Origin: Rothia mucilaginosa
GTDB taxonomy: Bacteria; Actinomycetota; Actinomycetes; Actinomycetales; Micrococcaceae
Reading direction: 5' to 3'
Assembly (NCBI RefSeq): GCF_001061665.1
Contig: NZ_JVSP01000007.1
Location: 118,618 to 182,617 of the forward strand
Length of the DNA: 64,000 nt
Every line of letters starts with the position of its first letter. The stretch's first letter is position 1. Shown piece by piece: positions 15,728 through 24,361 of this stretch. The position numbers and the translations under genes were made by a program. The notes beneath the pieces were generated by a model, which ran no database searches, had not been told where the DNA came from, and worked only from the letters and a program-made list of their open reading frames with translations.

Positions 15728-16189
15728 CTAGAAACGGCTCAGGTTCTTGTACTCCGAGGGGCTCAGGGTCTGCTCGTGACCGCCCAGGGTGCACACGTAA
15801 CCACCATCGGACGTCTCGTGACCGTTGTTGATGCACTCCTGACCCATCATGGCGTTCAGCACGATGACCGCGATGGTCACCGCGGTCACCACGAAGCTCA
15901 CGACACCGGTCACGATACCGCCAATCGCCAGGCCCTTACCGGAAGCAGCGCCTCGACGCACCTGAACCAGCGCAACAATGCCCAGCACAATACCGGCCAA
16001 GCCGAGAGCAACACCGTAGATAAAAATACCGGTCAGAATACCCAAAATGCCGCATACCAAGGAGGCGATAGCCAGCCCCGAGCTCAGCTTCTGTTCCGCA
16101 ACAGGATGCGGGGTGCGCTCCGCCGCTTCCTGCACCGGTGCGGAAGCGGCGTCTTCGGGCAACGGCTGAACGTTCGAGGACTCAGACAT
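15728..16189 (-). CDS. DUF4190-family small membrane protein
   Basis: 153 residues. A short Pro/Glu-rich amino end is followed by two hydrophobic blocks (about 35-75 and 82-115, the first with LAIASLVCGILGILTGIFIY) and a tail with two Cys (QECINNG...DGGYVCTLGGHE) like that of the 14754-15512 protein. ATG at 16189 follows AAGGAG; an upstream in-frame ATG at 16255 lacks a binding site. Together with the preceding entry it forms a pair of paralogues. Function unknown. Confidence 0.82.
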   Translation of the reverse strand: MSESSNVQPLPEDAASAPVQEAAERTPHPVAEQKLSSGLAIASLVCGILGILTGIFIYGVALGLAGIVLGIVALVQVRRGAASGKGLAIGGIVTGVVSFVVTAVTIAVIVLNAMMGQECINNGHETSDGGYVCTLGGHEQTLSPSEYKNLSRF

Positions 16190-16274
16190 ATCGATCTCCT
16201 TACATAGATATAGTTTGTGGCGGCGCACGACGGAGCTTGGAATTGTAGGCAACATCCGGTCGGCGCACTATCCA

Positions 16275-16292
16275 CCTACCATTATAGGTAGG
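16275..16292 (-). promoter_or_regulatory. Exact TATAAT -10 inside an 18-bp palindrome
   Basis: The minus strand reads CCTACC-TATAAT-GGTAGG: a consensus -10 hexamer framed by a perfect 6-bp inverted repeat, about 90 bases upstream of the ATG at 16189. No good -35 is seen at 17 bases. The geometry suggests a repressor operator over the -10. Confidence 0.4.
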
Positions 16293-16334
16293 GGCACCCA
16301 CCCTTCCCGAGGGAGAAGAGCGATGCGCCAGTCC

Positions 16335-16829
16335 CTAGCCGAGGTTGCGGTAGCGCATCGCGCGGCGCGCCTCCAGGTCATCCTGACGCTCACGCAAAGC
16401 CTGACGCTTATCATACTCGCGCTTACCGGTCGCCAGGGCAATCTCAACCTTCGCGCGGCCGTTCGAGAAGTACAGCTTCAACGGAACCACCGTGTAGCCG
16501 GTCTCCTTCAGCTTCTGCGCCAGCTTGTTAATCTCCGAACGATGCAGCAGCAGCTTGCGGCGACGACGAGCCGCGTGGTTCGTCCACGTACCGTAACCGT
16601 ACTCCGCAATATGAATACCCTCGAGCCACATCTCGTTATCGGTCACCTGGCAGAAACCATCCACAATGGACGCCCCACCATCACGCAGAGACTTCACCTC
16701 GGTGCCCAGCAGAACAATACCCGCCTCATAGGTATCCACAATGTTGTAGTTGTGGCGAGCCTTCTTATTCTGGGCAATAATCGCGTTATTCGGGTCTTTC
16801 TTTGCGTCTTTCTTCTTTTTCTGAGCCAT
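16335..16829 (-). CDS. smpB: SsrA-binding protein SmpB
   Basis: 164 residues with the family core [33 protein letters not shown] and [13 protein letters not shown], and a Lys-rich start and Arg-rich carboxy tail that folds in the decoding centre. It binds tmRNA and carries it to stalled ribosomes. It follows prfB by 18 bases and so is in one operon with it; ssrA is 1.8 kb further on the same strand. Confidence 0.96.
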   Translation of the reverse strand: MAQKKKKDAKKDPNNAIIAQNKKARHNYNIVDTYEAGIVLLGTEVKSLRDGGASIVDGFCQVTDNEMWLEGIHIAEYGYGTWTNHAARRRRKLLLHRSEINKLAQKLKETGYTVVPLKLYFSNGRAKVEIALATGKREYDKRQALRERQDDLEARRAMRYRNLG

Positions 16830-16847
16830 TACTCAATCCTTCACGTC

Positions 16848-17975
16848 TTAGCTGTCTTCAGCCGCGCGCCCCGAAGCACGCCAGCGAATACCAGCATCAA
16901 TAAAGGCGTTCAAACCGCCATCCAAAACATTAGAGGTATTACCCTCCTCATAGCCGGTACGCAGATCCTTCACCATCTGGTACGGATGCAGAACATAGGA
17001 GCGCATCTGATCGCCCCAGCTCGCCTTGATATCGCCGGCAAGCTCCTTCTTCTTCGCGTCTTCCTGTTCTTTACGCAGCAACAGCAGGCGGGACTGCAGC
17101 ACGCGCAGGGCCGCCGCACGGTTCTGCAGCTGCGACTTCTCATTCTGCATCGACACCACAATACCGGTCGGCAGGTGAGTCATACGCACCGCCGAATCCG
17201 TCGTGTTCACCGACTGACCACCCGGGCCCGAGGAGCGGAACACGTCCACCTTAATCTCAGACTCGGGAATCTCAATAGCGTCCGTCTGCTCAATCAGAGG
17301 AATCACCTCAACCGCCGCAAACGAGGTCTGGCGGCGGCCCTGATTATCGAAGGGTGAAATACGCACCAGGCGGTGAGTACCCGCCTCCACCGACAGGCGA
17401 CCAAAAGCGTACGGTGCGTTCACCTCAAAGGTCACCGACTTCAAGCCCGCCTCCTCAGCGTAGGAGGTATCCAGCACCTTCGTCGGGTAGCCGTTCTTCT
17501 CCGCCCACCGCAGGTACATGCGCAGAAGCATCTCCGCAAAATCAGCGGCGTCCACACCACCGGCACCCGCACGGATGGTCACCACGGCCTCGCGCTGATC
17601 GTACTCGCCGGAGAGGAGGACCAAAACCTCCAGCTCTTCCAGCTTGGCGCGAATCTGGCCGCATTCCTCCTGAGCATCTGCCAGTAGTTCGGCGGCGGTC
17701 TCAGCATCCTCGGCCTCGGCAAGCTCCACCATCACCTCAACATCGTCAATGCGAGAGGACAGCGAGCGCAGACGATTCAGCTCCGCCTGCTTGTAGGAGA
17801 GGGCACTCGTCACCTTCTGGGCATGCTCAACATCATCCCAGAGGTCGGGGGCGGCGGCCTGTTCGGACAGCTCCTCAATGGCGCGCTCAATCCCCTCGAT
17901 GTCGCTCACTGCGGCAATCGAGGCAAAGATAGCGCGAAGCTCTTTAATCTCAGCGGAAAAATCGAAGGATGCCAT
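16848..17975 (-). CDS. prfB: Peptide chain release factor 2
   Basis: 375 residues with the UGA/UAA-reading tripeptide in [14 protein letters not shown] and the peptidyl-transferase motif [17 protein letters not shown]. The start at 17975 ([14 protein letters not shown]) matches the family; an in-frame upstream start at 18029 would add 18 unconserved residues. The early coding region shows no in-frame UGA with a slippery CUU, so the programmed frameshift of E. coli prfB is absent. smpB follows directly; ftsE and ftsX, which usually separate the two genes in actinobacteria, are not here. Confidence 0.95.
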   Translation of the reverse strand: MASFDFSAEIKELRAIFASIAAVSDIEGIERAIEELSEQAAAPDLWDDVEHAQKVTSALSYKQAELNRLRSLSSRIDDVEVMVELAEAEDAETAAELLADAQEECGQIRAKLEELEVLVLLSGEYDQREAVVTIRAGAGGVDAADFAEMLLRMYLRWAEKNGYPTKVLDTSYAEEAGLKSVTFEVNAPYAFGRLSVEAGTHRLVRISPFDNQGRRQTSFAAVEVIPLIEQTDAIEIPESEIKVDVFRSSGPGGQSVNTTDSAVRMTHLPTGIVVSMQNEKSQLQNRAAALRVLQSRLLLLRKEQEDAKKKELAGDIKASWGDQMRSYVLHPYQMVKDLRTGYEEGNTSNVLDGGLNAFIDAGIRWRASGRAAEDS

Positions 17976-18103
17976 AGCTTTTAACACTATCGCGAAACGG
18001 CCAGAAAGTCCCGCCGTTACAGCCCGCAACAGCCCACAGCACAGAAGGATAAGGCAGGCAGAGGGCAGAACCCGCGCAACGAAGACCTAAAAAGGGCATA
18101 AAA

Positions 18104-18158
18104 CGAGGGCGCATCCGCTAGCCGTTACACTACCTTGCGGATGCGCCCTCGCAGTCTA
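18104..18158 (-). terminator. Terminator of the Tad pilus operon
   Basis: A 15-bp perfect stem CGAGGGCGCATCCGC / GCGGATGCGCCCTCG with an 18-base loop. On the minus strand GTTTTATG follows. Confidence 0.8.
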
Positions 18159-18236
18159 GGAGGCTCACAACACGCCAATAAGCGAGTGAGCCGATATACC
18201 CGTCGCCGATACGCCCGTGCGCCGTTGATGGACGCA

Positions 18237-18806
18237 CTAATCAGTGGACGGGCCCTGGCTCGTCTTCAAACGCGACGAACCGTGAGCGGTTACCTCAATA
18301 CCATCAGGCACCAGAATCGACAGTAGCGGCGGACGAATACGAGCCGACAGGTACACATGCACACTCTGGTCAGAATCCACAGACACGTTCTCCAGACGTA
18401 GCGCCTGAAAATCCTGCCCCGGCTGAACCTCAGCCAGGTACGCACTCGCATACTCCCACGCCGCCGAACCACTCGCCTCATCCGGAGTGCGCATCGTGCG
18501 GGTAATCGAGTTCGCCTGAGCGTCCGCCATATCCTGCAGATGCTGAGTCTGCAGATACGCGCCAGTAATCGCCACCGTCACCGAACCGATGAGCAGAAGC
18601 AACGCCAGCATGCCCACAATCAGCGGGGCAATACTGCCCTCTTCCGGGCCTGATGCGATCGGGTCAGCGGCGAGCGCCCGGCTCTGCGCACGGGCACGAA
18701 CCTGTAGACGGGCACGACGGCATGCGTTAGCGTAGCGCTCCCGCACAGAGGAAAGCAGGCGAGCGGGCGAGAACAGATGAGCGGGCGAACCATTAGGAAT
18801 CAGCAT
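18237..18806 (-). CDS. TadG/TadE-like pilus-associated membrane protein
   Basis: 189 residues. A basic amino end leads to PEEGSIAPLIVGMLALLLLI (about 55-75), the TadG-type E-G-S...P membrane entry segment, then an extracytoplasmic domain. Last gene of the tad operon; the ORF overlaps its upstream neighbour by 14 bases. ATG at 18806 sits behind GGGGG; an in-frame ATG at 18830 is also possible. Family members (with the mycobacterial Rv3654c-Rv3660c cluster as comparison) are thought to be minor pilus components or assembly factors. Confidence 0.72.
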   Translation of the reverse strand: MLIPNGSPAHLFSPARLLSSVRERYANACRRARLQVRARAQSRALAADPIASGPEEGSIAPLIVGMLALLLLIGSVTVAITGAYLQTQHLQDMADAQANSITRTMRTPDEASGSAAWEYASAYLAEVQPGQDFQALRLENVSVDSDQSVHVYLSARIRPPLLSILVPDGIEVTAHGSSRLKTSQGPSTD

Positions 18807-19314
18807 GACCAGACCCCCAACTCGTCGCATGAGAACTCACCGGAATCACGCCGCCACCCATAAACGAAGGCAGAAGCGGCAGACGCGCCTGAACCGTCAC
18901 CGTGGCGTACGCCTTCGTACCCGAGACGCACTCCCCCGACGCACAGCTCAACGACACGCTCACATCGGAAGGCTCAACCCCGTAATCCGCGGCAGCATGC
19001 ACAGCCAAACGCTGAGCCAAATCCGGGCCAACCGACGAATCCTGCGGCTGCTCCTGCACATACAGCACCACCTGGGCGCTCGCGGCATGGGCCGCCATGA
19101 CCGAGGACTGCAGGCTGAAGATGGTGAGCACCGCGTAGAGCACCGGGATGAGCAGCGTAATGCCCAGGCCCAGGAACTCCACAATGGCGCTACCCTCTTC
19201 AGAGTCGTGTTGCTCAGAAAGAGGCCAATCAGAGCGGCTCTTCAGGCGTTCCTTCACCCGCTGCCGAAGCGAAAAGTCGCTAATCACCGGAACGATGCTC
19301 CGCATAAATCGCAT
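18793..19314 (-). CDS. TadE-like protein
   Basis: 173 residues. After a charged amino end comes EEGSAIVEFLGLGITLLIPVL (about 40-60), the TadE signature in which the Glu after the hydrophobic start resembles type IV pseudopilins, then an extracytoplasmic region with two Cys (LSCASGEC). It overlaps both neighbours, indicating translational coupling in the operon. Minor pilin or assembly role inferred from the family. Confidence 0.8.
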   Translation of the reverse strand: MRFMRSIVPVISDFSLRQRVKERLKSRSDWPLSEQHDSEEGSAIVEFLGLGITLLIPVLYAVLTIFSLQSSVMAAHAASAQVVLYVQEQPQDSSVGPDLAQRLAVHAAADYGVEPSDVSVSLSCASGECVSGTKAYATVTVQARLPLLPSFMGGGVIPVSSHATSWGSGHADS

Positions 19315-19735
19315 GCCCCTTCACCTCAATAGAATCCGGAAAACCCCACGGGCCCAGCACCGGCAACGGAGACTTCACCGTCACCTCCAAAGTGCGCACA
19401 CCCGTAGAATCACTACTCTGACGGTACGAAATATTCTCAGCATACGAGGATGGAAGAGTCCCCTCAATCATCTGACGGGTACGCTCCATGCCCTCCTGCG
19501 GAGTGCGGTCACGCATCGTACCGTACCGTGCCCCAGCCGCCGCAGCATCCACCAACATGGTTCGTGCATACAGGGCGAAAGAAACCTGCAGAATCGCCAT
19601 GGTCAGCAACACCAACAGCGCACCGACCATGACGAATTCCGTGCTGGCGTCACCGCGCTCGCTCTCCTCCACAGAATACTCCGCGGAGGATAGCTCAGCG
19701 ACAGTCAGCTCAGAAGCGATGCGAGGCTTACGCAT
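19280..19735 (-). CDS. TadE-like minor pilin
   Basis: 151 residues with ERGDASTEFVMVGALLVLL (about 26-44), the G-D/ASTEF form of the prepilin-like motif, then a periplasm-side beta-rich domain. It starts one base from the end of the pilin-like gene (19735) and overlaps the next gene by 35 bases. Confidence 0.82.
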   Translation of the reverse strand: MRKPRIASELTVAELSSAEYSVEESERGDASTEFVMVGALLVLLTMAILQVSFALYARTMLVDAAAAGARYGTMRDRTPQEGMERTRQMIEGTLPSSYAENISYRQSSDSTGVRTLEVTVKSPLPVLGPWGFPDSIEVKGHAIYAEHRSGD

Positions 19736-19962
19736 TACTGGTGAACCAGAGCAATCGCGTCGTTGAACATCTTGGTCAGAGCGGGCTGAGCAATCGCCAA
19801 GATAGCGGCAACCAGCACGGCGCTCATCATGGTAATCATGACCCAGCCGGGCACGTCGCCGCGCTCGGGATCATCCTGCTTGTTCTTCAGGCGCAGAGCC
19901 AGCACGGATGCGATAGCCAGGGCAATCAGCACGGTGAGGGTGGTGCGGAAACGACGGAACAT
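19735..19962 (-). CDS. Flp-pilin-like small protein
   Basis: 75 residues with a first hydrophobic stretch (about 8-24), a charged stretch KNKQDDPERGD, then a second hydrophobic helix PGWVMITMMSAVLVAAILAI. The RGD-V/P boundary before the second helix resembles the cleavage point of actinobacterial Flp pilins, and its place between tadC and tadE genes fits the major pilin. It lacks the usual Glu-Tyr at +5, so cleavage by TadV is uncertain. Confidence 0.7.
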   Translation of the reverse strand: MFRRFRTTLTVLIALAIASVLALRLKNKQDDPERGDVPGWVMITMMSAVLVAAILAIAQPALTKMFNDAIALVHQ

Positions 19963-20070
19963 GATTTTCTCCTTCTATCAAAGGGTGTAGTGTGTGGTTG
20001 GTGCGGCGCGCCGGGCAATCAGCCCAGCCCACCGCGGTGTAGCAGGTACGGTGTGTACCCGCCGCAAAAT

Positions 20071-21003
20071 CTAAAAGTTCAAACGCATGAGCGACAGGCC
20101 CGGGAAGACCGCAAAAATTACGGTCAGCGGCAGGATAAAAAACACCACCGGGGCGAGCATCGCAATCTCCTTCTTACCGGCTGTTTCCATCAGCTCACGT
20201 TTAGCGTTATCGCGCACATCCTGAGCCTGCGCACGCAACACATCAGCCAGAGGGGTACCGCGCTCAATCGCAACAGCAATACCCTCAACGAAGCGGCTCA
20301 ACGCCGGAACGCGAGTACGCTCCGCAAACTCCTGCAGCGCGCTCAGTAGTGAAACGCCGGTGCGGGTCTGCGCCAAAATCTCAGAAAACTCACGAGCCAA
20401 CTCGCCGCGAGAGGTCAAACAAATACGTTCCAAAGCCGCCAGCGCCGACTCGCCCGCCGTCACCGACAGAGCCATCATCTCCGCCAGCGCCGGGAACTCA
20501 GCAACCAGCTGCTTCTCACGCTTAGTCACCGCCTCACCCAGCCACCAGTCACGCGCCAGAAAGCCGCTCAAACCGCTCACCAGCACCAGCACAAGAGCCA
20601 CCAGGATGGAGAAACGCTCCTGCACCACGCCAATGACGGTCAGCGCACTCATGACGGTCACACCGGCAAGAGCCCACAGCAGCTGCTCAGCACGAAACGC
20701 GCTCACGCTCTGGGAAGACCCCGCCCGGCGCAGACGCTCCAGCACAGAGCTGTCGCTCAACGAGGAGCCGTTCAACGTCGCGGAAAGCGAGCGTAGTAGC
20801 GGCGCGCAGAAGGCCGAGAGGGCCTCCATCAGGCTGGGTTCGCGACGCTCCTGCTCCCTCAGCAGAGACTCACGCAGAGTCTCACCGCGAAGCTGCGATG
20901 CCACGCGATCGGCGAAGGAAACGCTTCGAGTATTCAGAACCGACGAAAGAATCAGGCCCAGGCCGGCCGCCAACAACAGGGCAAACACAATGGGAAGGTT
21001 CAT
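20071..21003 (-). CDS. tadC: TadC-like type II secretion F family membrane protein
   Basis: 310 residues with membrane segments near both ends and in the middle (about 4-22, 110-150, 280-300). The GspF domain (about 165-290) contains EFPALAEMMALSVTAGESAL and FVEGIAVAIERGTPLADVLR. Forms the inner-membrane platform of the Tad pilus with TadB. It overlaps the tadB stop by 4 bases. Confidence 0.88.
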   Translation of the reverse strand: MNLPIVFALLLAAGLGLILSSVLNTRSVSFADRVASQLRGETLRESLLREQERREPSLMEALSAFCAPLLRSLSATLNGSSLSDSSVLERLRRAGSSQSVSAFRAEQLLWALAGVTVMSALTVIGVVQERFSILVALVLVLVSGLSGFLARDWWLGEAVTKREKQLVAEFPALAEMMALSVTAGESALAALERICLTSRGELAREFSEILAQTRTGVSLLSALQEFAERTRVPALSRFVEGIAVAIERGTPLADVLRAQAQDVRDNAKRELMETAGKKEIAMLAPVVFFILPLTVIFAVFPGLSLMRLNF

Positions 21004-21857
21004 CCGAAGACCCTCCGTTCGCGCGGAAGCTCACCGATGCGAAGCATCAGACGATAGGCGGCCAGCGAAACCGTCGCCCCGGCCATCATGAGCACGGCCC
21101 CGGTAAAGGAGTTGTACACCATGCGCGCGGCAGGCTGAGTCGCCATCAGACACAGCACAAACCAGGGGGCCACGCACGAGAGCCGGGCCGCATTCACTGT
21201 CCAGGATTGGCGGGCCAGAAGCTCCGAGCGGGTGCGGGCATTATCGCGCAGAAAATCGCTCAGCGTGCCCAGCAGCTTGCCCAGGTCAGAGCCTCCCACC
21301 TCGCGAGCAATTTTGAGAGCCTCGATGATGGTGTCCGCAACCGGGTCCGAGAGGTATTCCTTCAGACGGTTCAGCGAGGGCACGAACTCGCCCGAGGCGC
21401 GATAGTCACGCGAAAAATGGGCGAAGGCCCCGCGAAGTTCCTCCGGGCCGCGGTAGGAGAGCTGAATCAGTGCCTCCGGCAGGGAGAGGCCCGCACGAAT
21501 CGCCGAACGCAGGTGGTCCACCGCATCCGGCCACAGCTGCCAGATGCGTGCATCCGCGGCACGGGCGCGATGATTCACCACCACGCGAGGGGCCACCAGC
21601 CCGGCGATAAACCCGAGCACGCCCAGGGCCACCAACTGGCTAACCAGCAGAAGCAGCAGGGACAGGGCGACGGCGCTCGCAAGGCTCACCCAGGTGAAGG
21701 TTCGAGGGGTCAGCGTGTGCATCCCGGCCTTGCGCAACGCCACGACCAGCGCGGGGTCGGCGGCCTCGCGGACCGGTTTCTGCCCCTCCGGAAAACAGGA
21801 GAGGTACACCAGGCACACGCCGATGCCCAGAATTAGGCTGAGGAAAAGCGACATCAC
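21000..21857 (-). CDS. tadB: TadB-like type II secretion F family membrane protein
   Basis: 285 residues of the same GspF architecture as TadC: hydrophobic segments at about 4-20, 58-88 and 235-275, and a helical domain with RAGLSLPEALIQLSYRGPEE and REVGGSDLGKLLGTLSDFLR. It overlaps tadA and tadC by 4 bases on either side, so expression is coupled. Confidence 0.88.
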   Translation of the reverse strand: MMSLFLSLILGIGVCLVYLSCFPEGQKPVREAADPALVVALRKAGMHTLTPRTFTWVSLASAVALSLLLLLVSQLVALGVLGFIAGLVAPRVVVNHRARAADARIWQLWPDAVDHLRSAIRAGLSLPEALIQLSYRGPEELRGAFAHFSRDYRASGEFVPSLNRLKEYLSDPVADTIIEALKIAREVGGSDLGKLLGTLSDFLRDNARTRSELLARQSWTVNAARLSCVAPWFVLCLMATQPAARMVYNSFTGAVLMMAGATVSLAAYRLMLRIGELPRERRVFG

Positions 21858-23116
21858 TGCCCCGCTTTCGCGAGGGCCAGCACCTGTTCGGGACGATGTC
21901 CCGCACGTACCCAGCGTTCGGCGTTCGGCAGTTCCAGGGCCACGCAGACCATGCGCCCATCACGTCGCACAAACAGCGGCGACATCTCAATCACCCCGTC
22001 CTCGACACGACCGCCGAGCATGCTAATCTCCTCGACCCGGCGCTGCCCGCGGGTATCGCGGCCGCAGTGAACCACGATGTCAAAGCACGAGGCCACGGTG
22101 GGCACCACGAATGAGGAGGAGATATTCTCGCCCGCCAGCAGCGGCAGGGTGCAAATCTTTGTCACGGCGTCGCGTGCAGAGTTAGCGTGAATCGTGCACA
22201 TGCCGGGCAGACCCGCGTTGAGCGCAATCAGCATGTCCAGAGATTCTGCCTCGCGTACCTCGCCAATGAGGATGCGGTCCGGGCGCATACGCAGGGCCTC
22301 CTTGACCAGGCGGCGCAACTCGATGGCGCCGGTACCCTCAAGGTTCGGCTGACGGCATTGCATGCCCACCACGTCTCGCAGCGGCACGGATAGCTCAAAA
22401 ATCTCTTCGCAGGTGACCACGCGTTCCCGCGGCGGAATCGATGCAGATAGGCAATTGAGCATCGTGGTCTTGCCCGACTGGGTTGCACCCGAGACGAGGA
22501 TATTCATGCCGCTCTCCACCGCCGCGTGCAGCAGGGACGCCGCACCGGCGCTTAGGGAGTTCATGCGGACCAGATCGGGCAGGCGGCGGGCCCGCACCAC
22601 GAACTTACGAATGTTGATGCTCGTGTGCCTGCGGGTGATGTCCGGAATCACCGCGTGCAATCGGGAGCCATCCGGCAGGGAGGCGTCCACGAAGGGAGAG
22701 GAAAGGTCCAGGCGACGGCCCGAGGGCTTGAGCATACGCTCCAGCAGGCTGTTGATGGCCCGGGGGCTCAGATGCAGACCGGTCAATTCGCTTTCGCCGT
22801 TGCGCGCGATGAAGATTTCATCGGGCGAGTTAATCCAGATCTCCTCAACGCTCTCATCATCGAGGAAGGGCTGAATGACCCCGAAACCGCAGATTTCATC
22901 GTGGAGCCGCTGGATGACGACGCTCCGCTCCCCCACATCGGGCAGGGAGACGCGGGTGCGCTTCTGCTCATATTCGTCCAAACATTCACCGATGAGCGCG
23001 CGTACGGCATCCCGGTCCTCTCGAGGGTCCAGGTTGCGACGGCGCATGGCCTTGCGAATGTTCTCCTCAAGTAGAGCCAGGTGTTCCATTTTGGTATTCG
23101 GAACGGTGTTCTCCAT
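21854..23116 (-). CDS. tadA: TadA/CpaF-type pilus assembly ATPase
   Basis: 420 residues of the GspE/VirB11 family: Walker A GATQSGKTTMLN (about 204-215), Asp box, His-box-like LPGMCTIHANSARDAV, and Walker B-like RILIGEVREAE. An N-terminal helical domain precedes it. It powers Flp pilus assembly from the cytoplasm. First gene of the tad operon; about 470 bases of A+T-rich DNA lie upstream. Without a clear binding site, either the ATG at 23116 or the internal ATG at 23089 could be the start. Confidence 0.92.
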   Translation of the reverse strand: MENTVPNTKMEHLALLEENIRKAMRRRNLDPREDRDAVRALIGECLDEYEQKRTRVSLPDVGERSVVIQRLHDEICGFGVIQPFLDDESVEEIWINSPDEIFIARNGESELTGLHLSPRAINSLLERMLKPSGRRLDLSSPFVDASLPDGSRLHAVIPDITRRHTSINIRKFVVRARRLPDLVRMNSLSAGAASLLHAAVESGMNILVSGATQSGKTTMLNCLSASIPPRERVVTCEEIFELSVPLRDVVGMQCRQPNLEGTGAIELRRLVKEALRMRPDRILIGEVREAESLDMLIALNAGLPGMCTIHANSARDAVTKICTLPLLAGENISSSFVVPTVASCFDIVVHCGRDTRGQRRVEEISMLGGRVEDGVIEMSPLFVRRDGRMVCVALELPNAERWVRAGHRPEQVLALAKAGQ

Positions 23117-23525
23117 TGAAATAATCCGATGCTGCGGTGTGTGGTGGCGTTACATGCAACTTTGCGACTGTAACCTATTACTTCCATCATCCTAGCCACA
23201 GGGCATCAAATTTATCAAAACTATATATTTCGCTACTTAATATTTACAGGTGTAGTTTTTCGATATTTTCTATCGTGATATATGCCATTTCTACGCGGGG
23301 AATACCCGGATCAGTACAAACGCCCTAGTCAATCGCCACAAGTATTCTTCTCCGCCCTTGGGAGGTAGCTTGCAGCATCTAGCGCCAAGCCCATCTTCCT
23401 ACCACGAATACGTGCGTAACATTTGGTGCTTTATCCACATCGCGGATTTGGCCAGGACCATCCGCGCTGTCCCTCACGAGCCGATAACCTCGCAACGAAA
23501 GAGCGCAGTGACAGGGCACGGCAAA
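23117..23525. other. A+T-rich intergenic region upstream of the tad operon
   Basis: About 410 bases between the start of tadA and the terminator of the galactan operon. The 23170-23300 part is strikingly A+T-rich (several TATATTT/TAATATT runs) and is the likely tad promoter region. No ORF, repeat or recognisable operator is seen. Confidence 0.5.
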
Positions 23526-23560
23526 GGGGCGTGCACTCCCCCATCGGGAATACACGCCCC
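23518..23560 (-). terminator. Terminator of the galactan operon
   Basis: GGGGCGTG ... CACGCCCC stem with an internal CTCCC/GGGAA element. On the minus strand TTTGCCG follows. Located 24 bases past the last stop codon. Confidence 0.6.
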
Positions 23561-23583
23561 ATCACAAGCGATACATCTAGCGG

Positions 23584-24357
23584 TTAGTCACCGCCGCGAA
23601 TTACCTTCACAGCCTCCTTAATCGGACCGTCGAATCGAAGGTTACCGTGCTCCAGCACCACGCCGCGGTCACAAATCTTAGACACCAAATCCAGGTCATG
23701 GCTCACCACGGCAAGAGTCTTACCGGCAGAGCACAGCTCCTGAATCTTCGCAATACACTTCTTCTGGAACGGCTCATCGCCCACCGCAAGAATCTCATCC
23801 ACCAGGAAGATATCCGGGTTCGTATGAACCGCAACCGAGAACGCCAGACGCAGGTACATACCCGAAGAGTAGAACTTCACCTCGGTATCGATAAAGTCGT
23901 GAATCTCAGCGAAATCCACAATCGAATCGAAGGAAGCCTCAATCTCATCCTTGGTCATACCCAAAATCGCGCCGTTGAGGTACACGTTATCGCGGCCGGT
24001 CAGATCCGGGTGGAAACCAGCGCCTACCTCAATCAGACCCGCAATATTGCCGCGAGTAAGAACCTCACCTTCATCAGCGCGCATCACGCCAGAAATCATC
24101 TTCAGCAGCGTGGACTTACCCGAGCCGTTCAGACCCAGAAGAGCCACACGCTCGCCCTGACGAATATCCAGGCTCACGCCGTTGAGTGCATTGAACTTCT
24201 CCGAAAGATCACCCTTGCGGCCCTTAATCAGCCACACAAAAGCTTCCTTCATCGAACGGGTGTGGCGCAGAACGAAGCGCTTCACCAAATTCTCCACGTG
24301 AATCACCACGGGAGCGTCCGGGCTCACCGGCGGGAACTCAAGCTTCTTAATATCCAC
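23584..24357 (-). CDS. Polysaccharide ABC exporter, ATP-binding protein (Wzt/TagH type)
   Basis: 257 residues with Walker A GLNGSGKST, signature YSSGMYLRLAFS and Walker B DIFLVDEILAVGD. The amino-terminal FVLRHTRSMKEAFVW is the specific insertion of O-antigen/teichoic-acid/galactan exporters. GTG at 24357 is chosen because AGGAG lies 10 bases upstream; a longer in-frame start would run deep into the permease gene. With the permease it would flip or export the lipid-linked galactan made by the upstream gene products. No carboxy-terminal carbohydrate-binding domain. Confidence 0.9.
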   Translation of the reverse strand: MDIKKLEFPPVSPDAPVVIHVENLVKRFVLRHTRSMKEAFVWLIKGRKGDLSEKFNALNGVSLDIRQGERVALLGLNGSGKSTLLKMISGVMRADEGEVLTRGNIAGLIEVGAGFHPDLTGRDNVYLNGAILGMTKDEIEASFDSIVDFAEIHDFIDTEVKFYSSGMYLRLAFSVAVHTNPDIFLVDEILAVGDEPFQKKCIAKIQELCSAGKTLAVVSHDLDLVSKICDRGVVLEHGNLRFDGPIKEAVKVIRGGD

Positions 24358-24361
24358 AGAA

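Noticed and set aside
16275..16292. Hairpin CCTACC/GGTAGG as terminator of smpB
   Set aside because: Only 6-bp arms and no T run; its loop is a perfect TATAAT, more like a promoter element.
17900..17975. Programmed +1 frameshift in prfB
   Set aside because: The frame is open from MASFDF onward without an early in-frame UGA or a CUU-UGA slip site.
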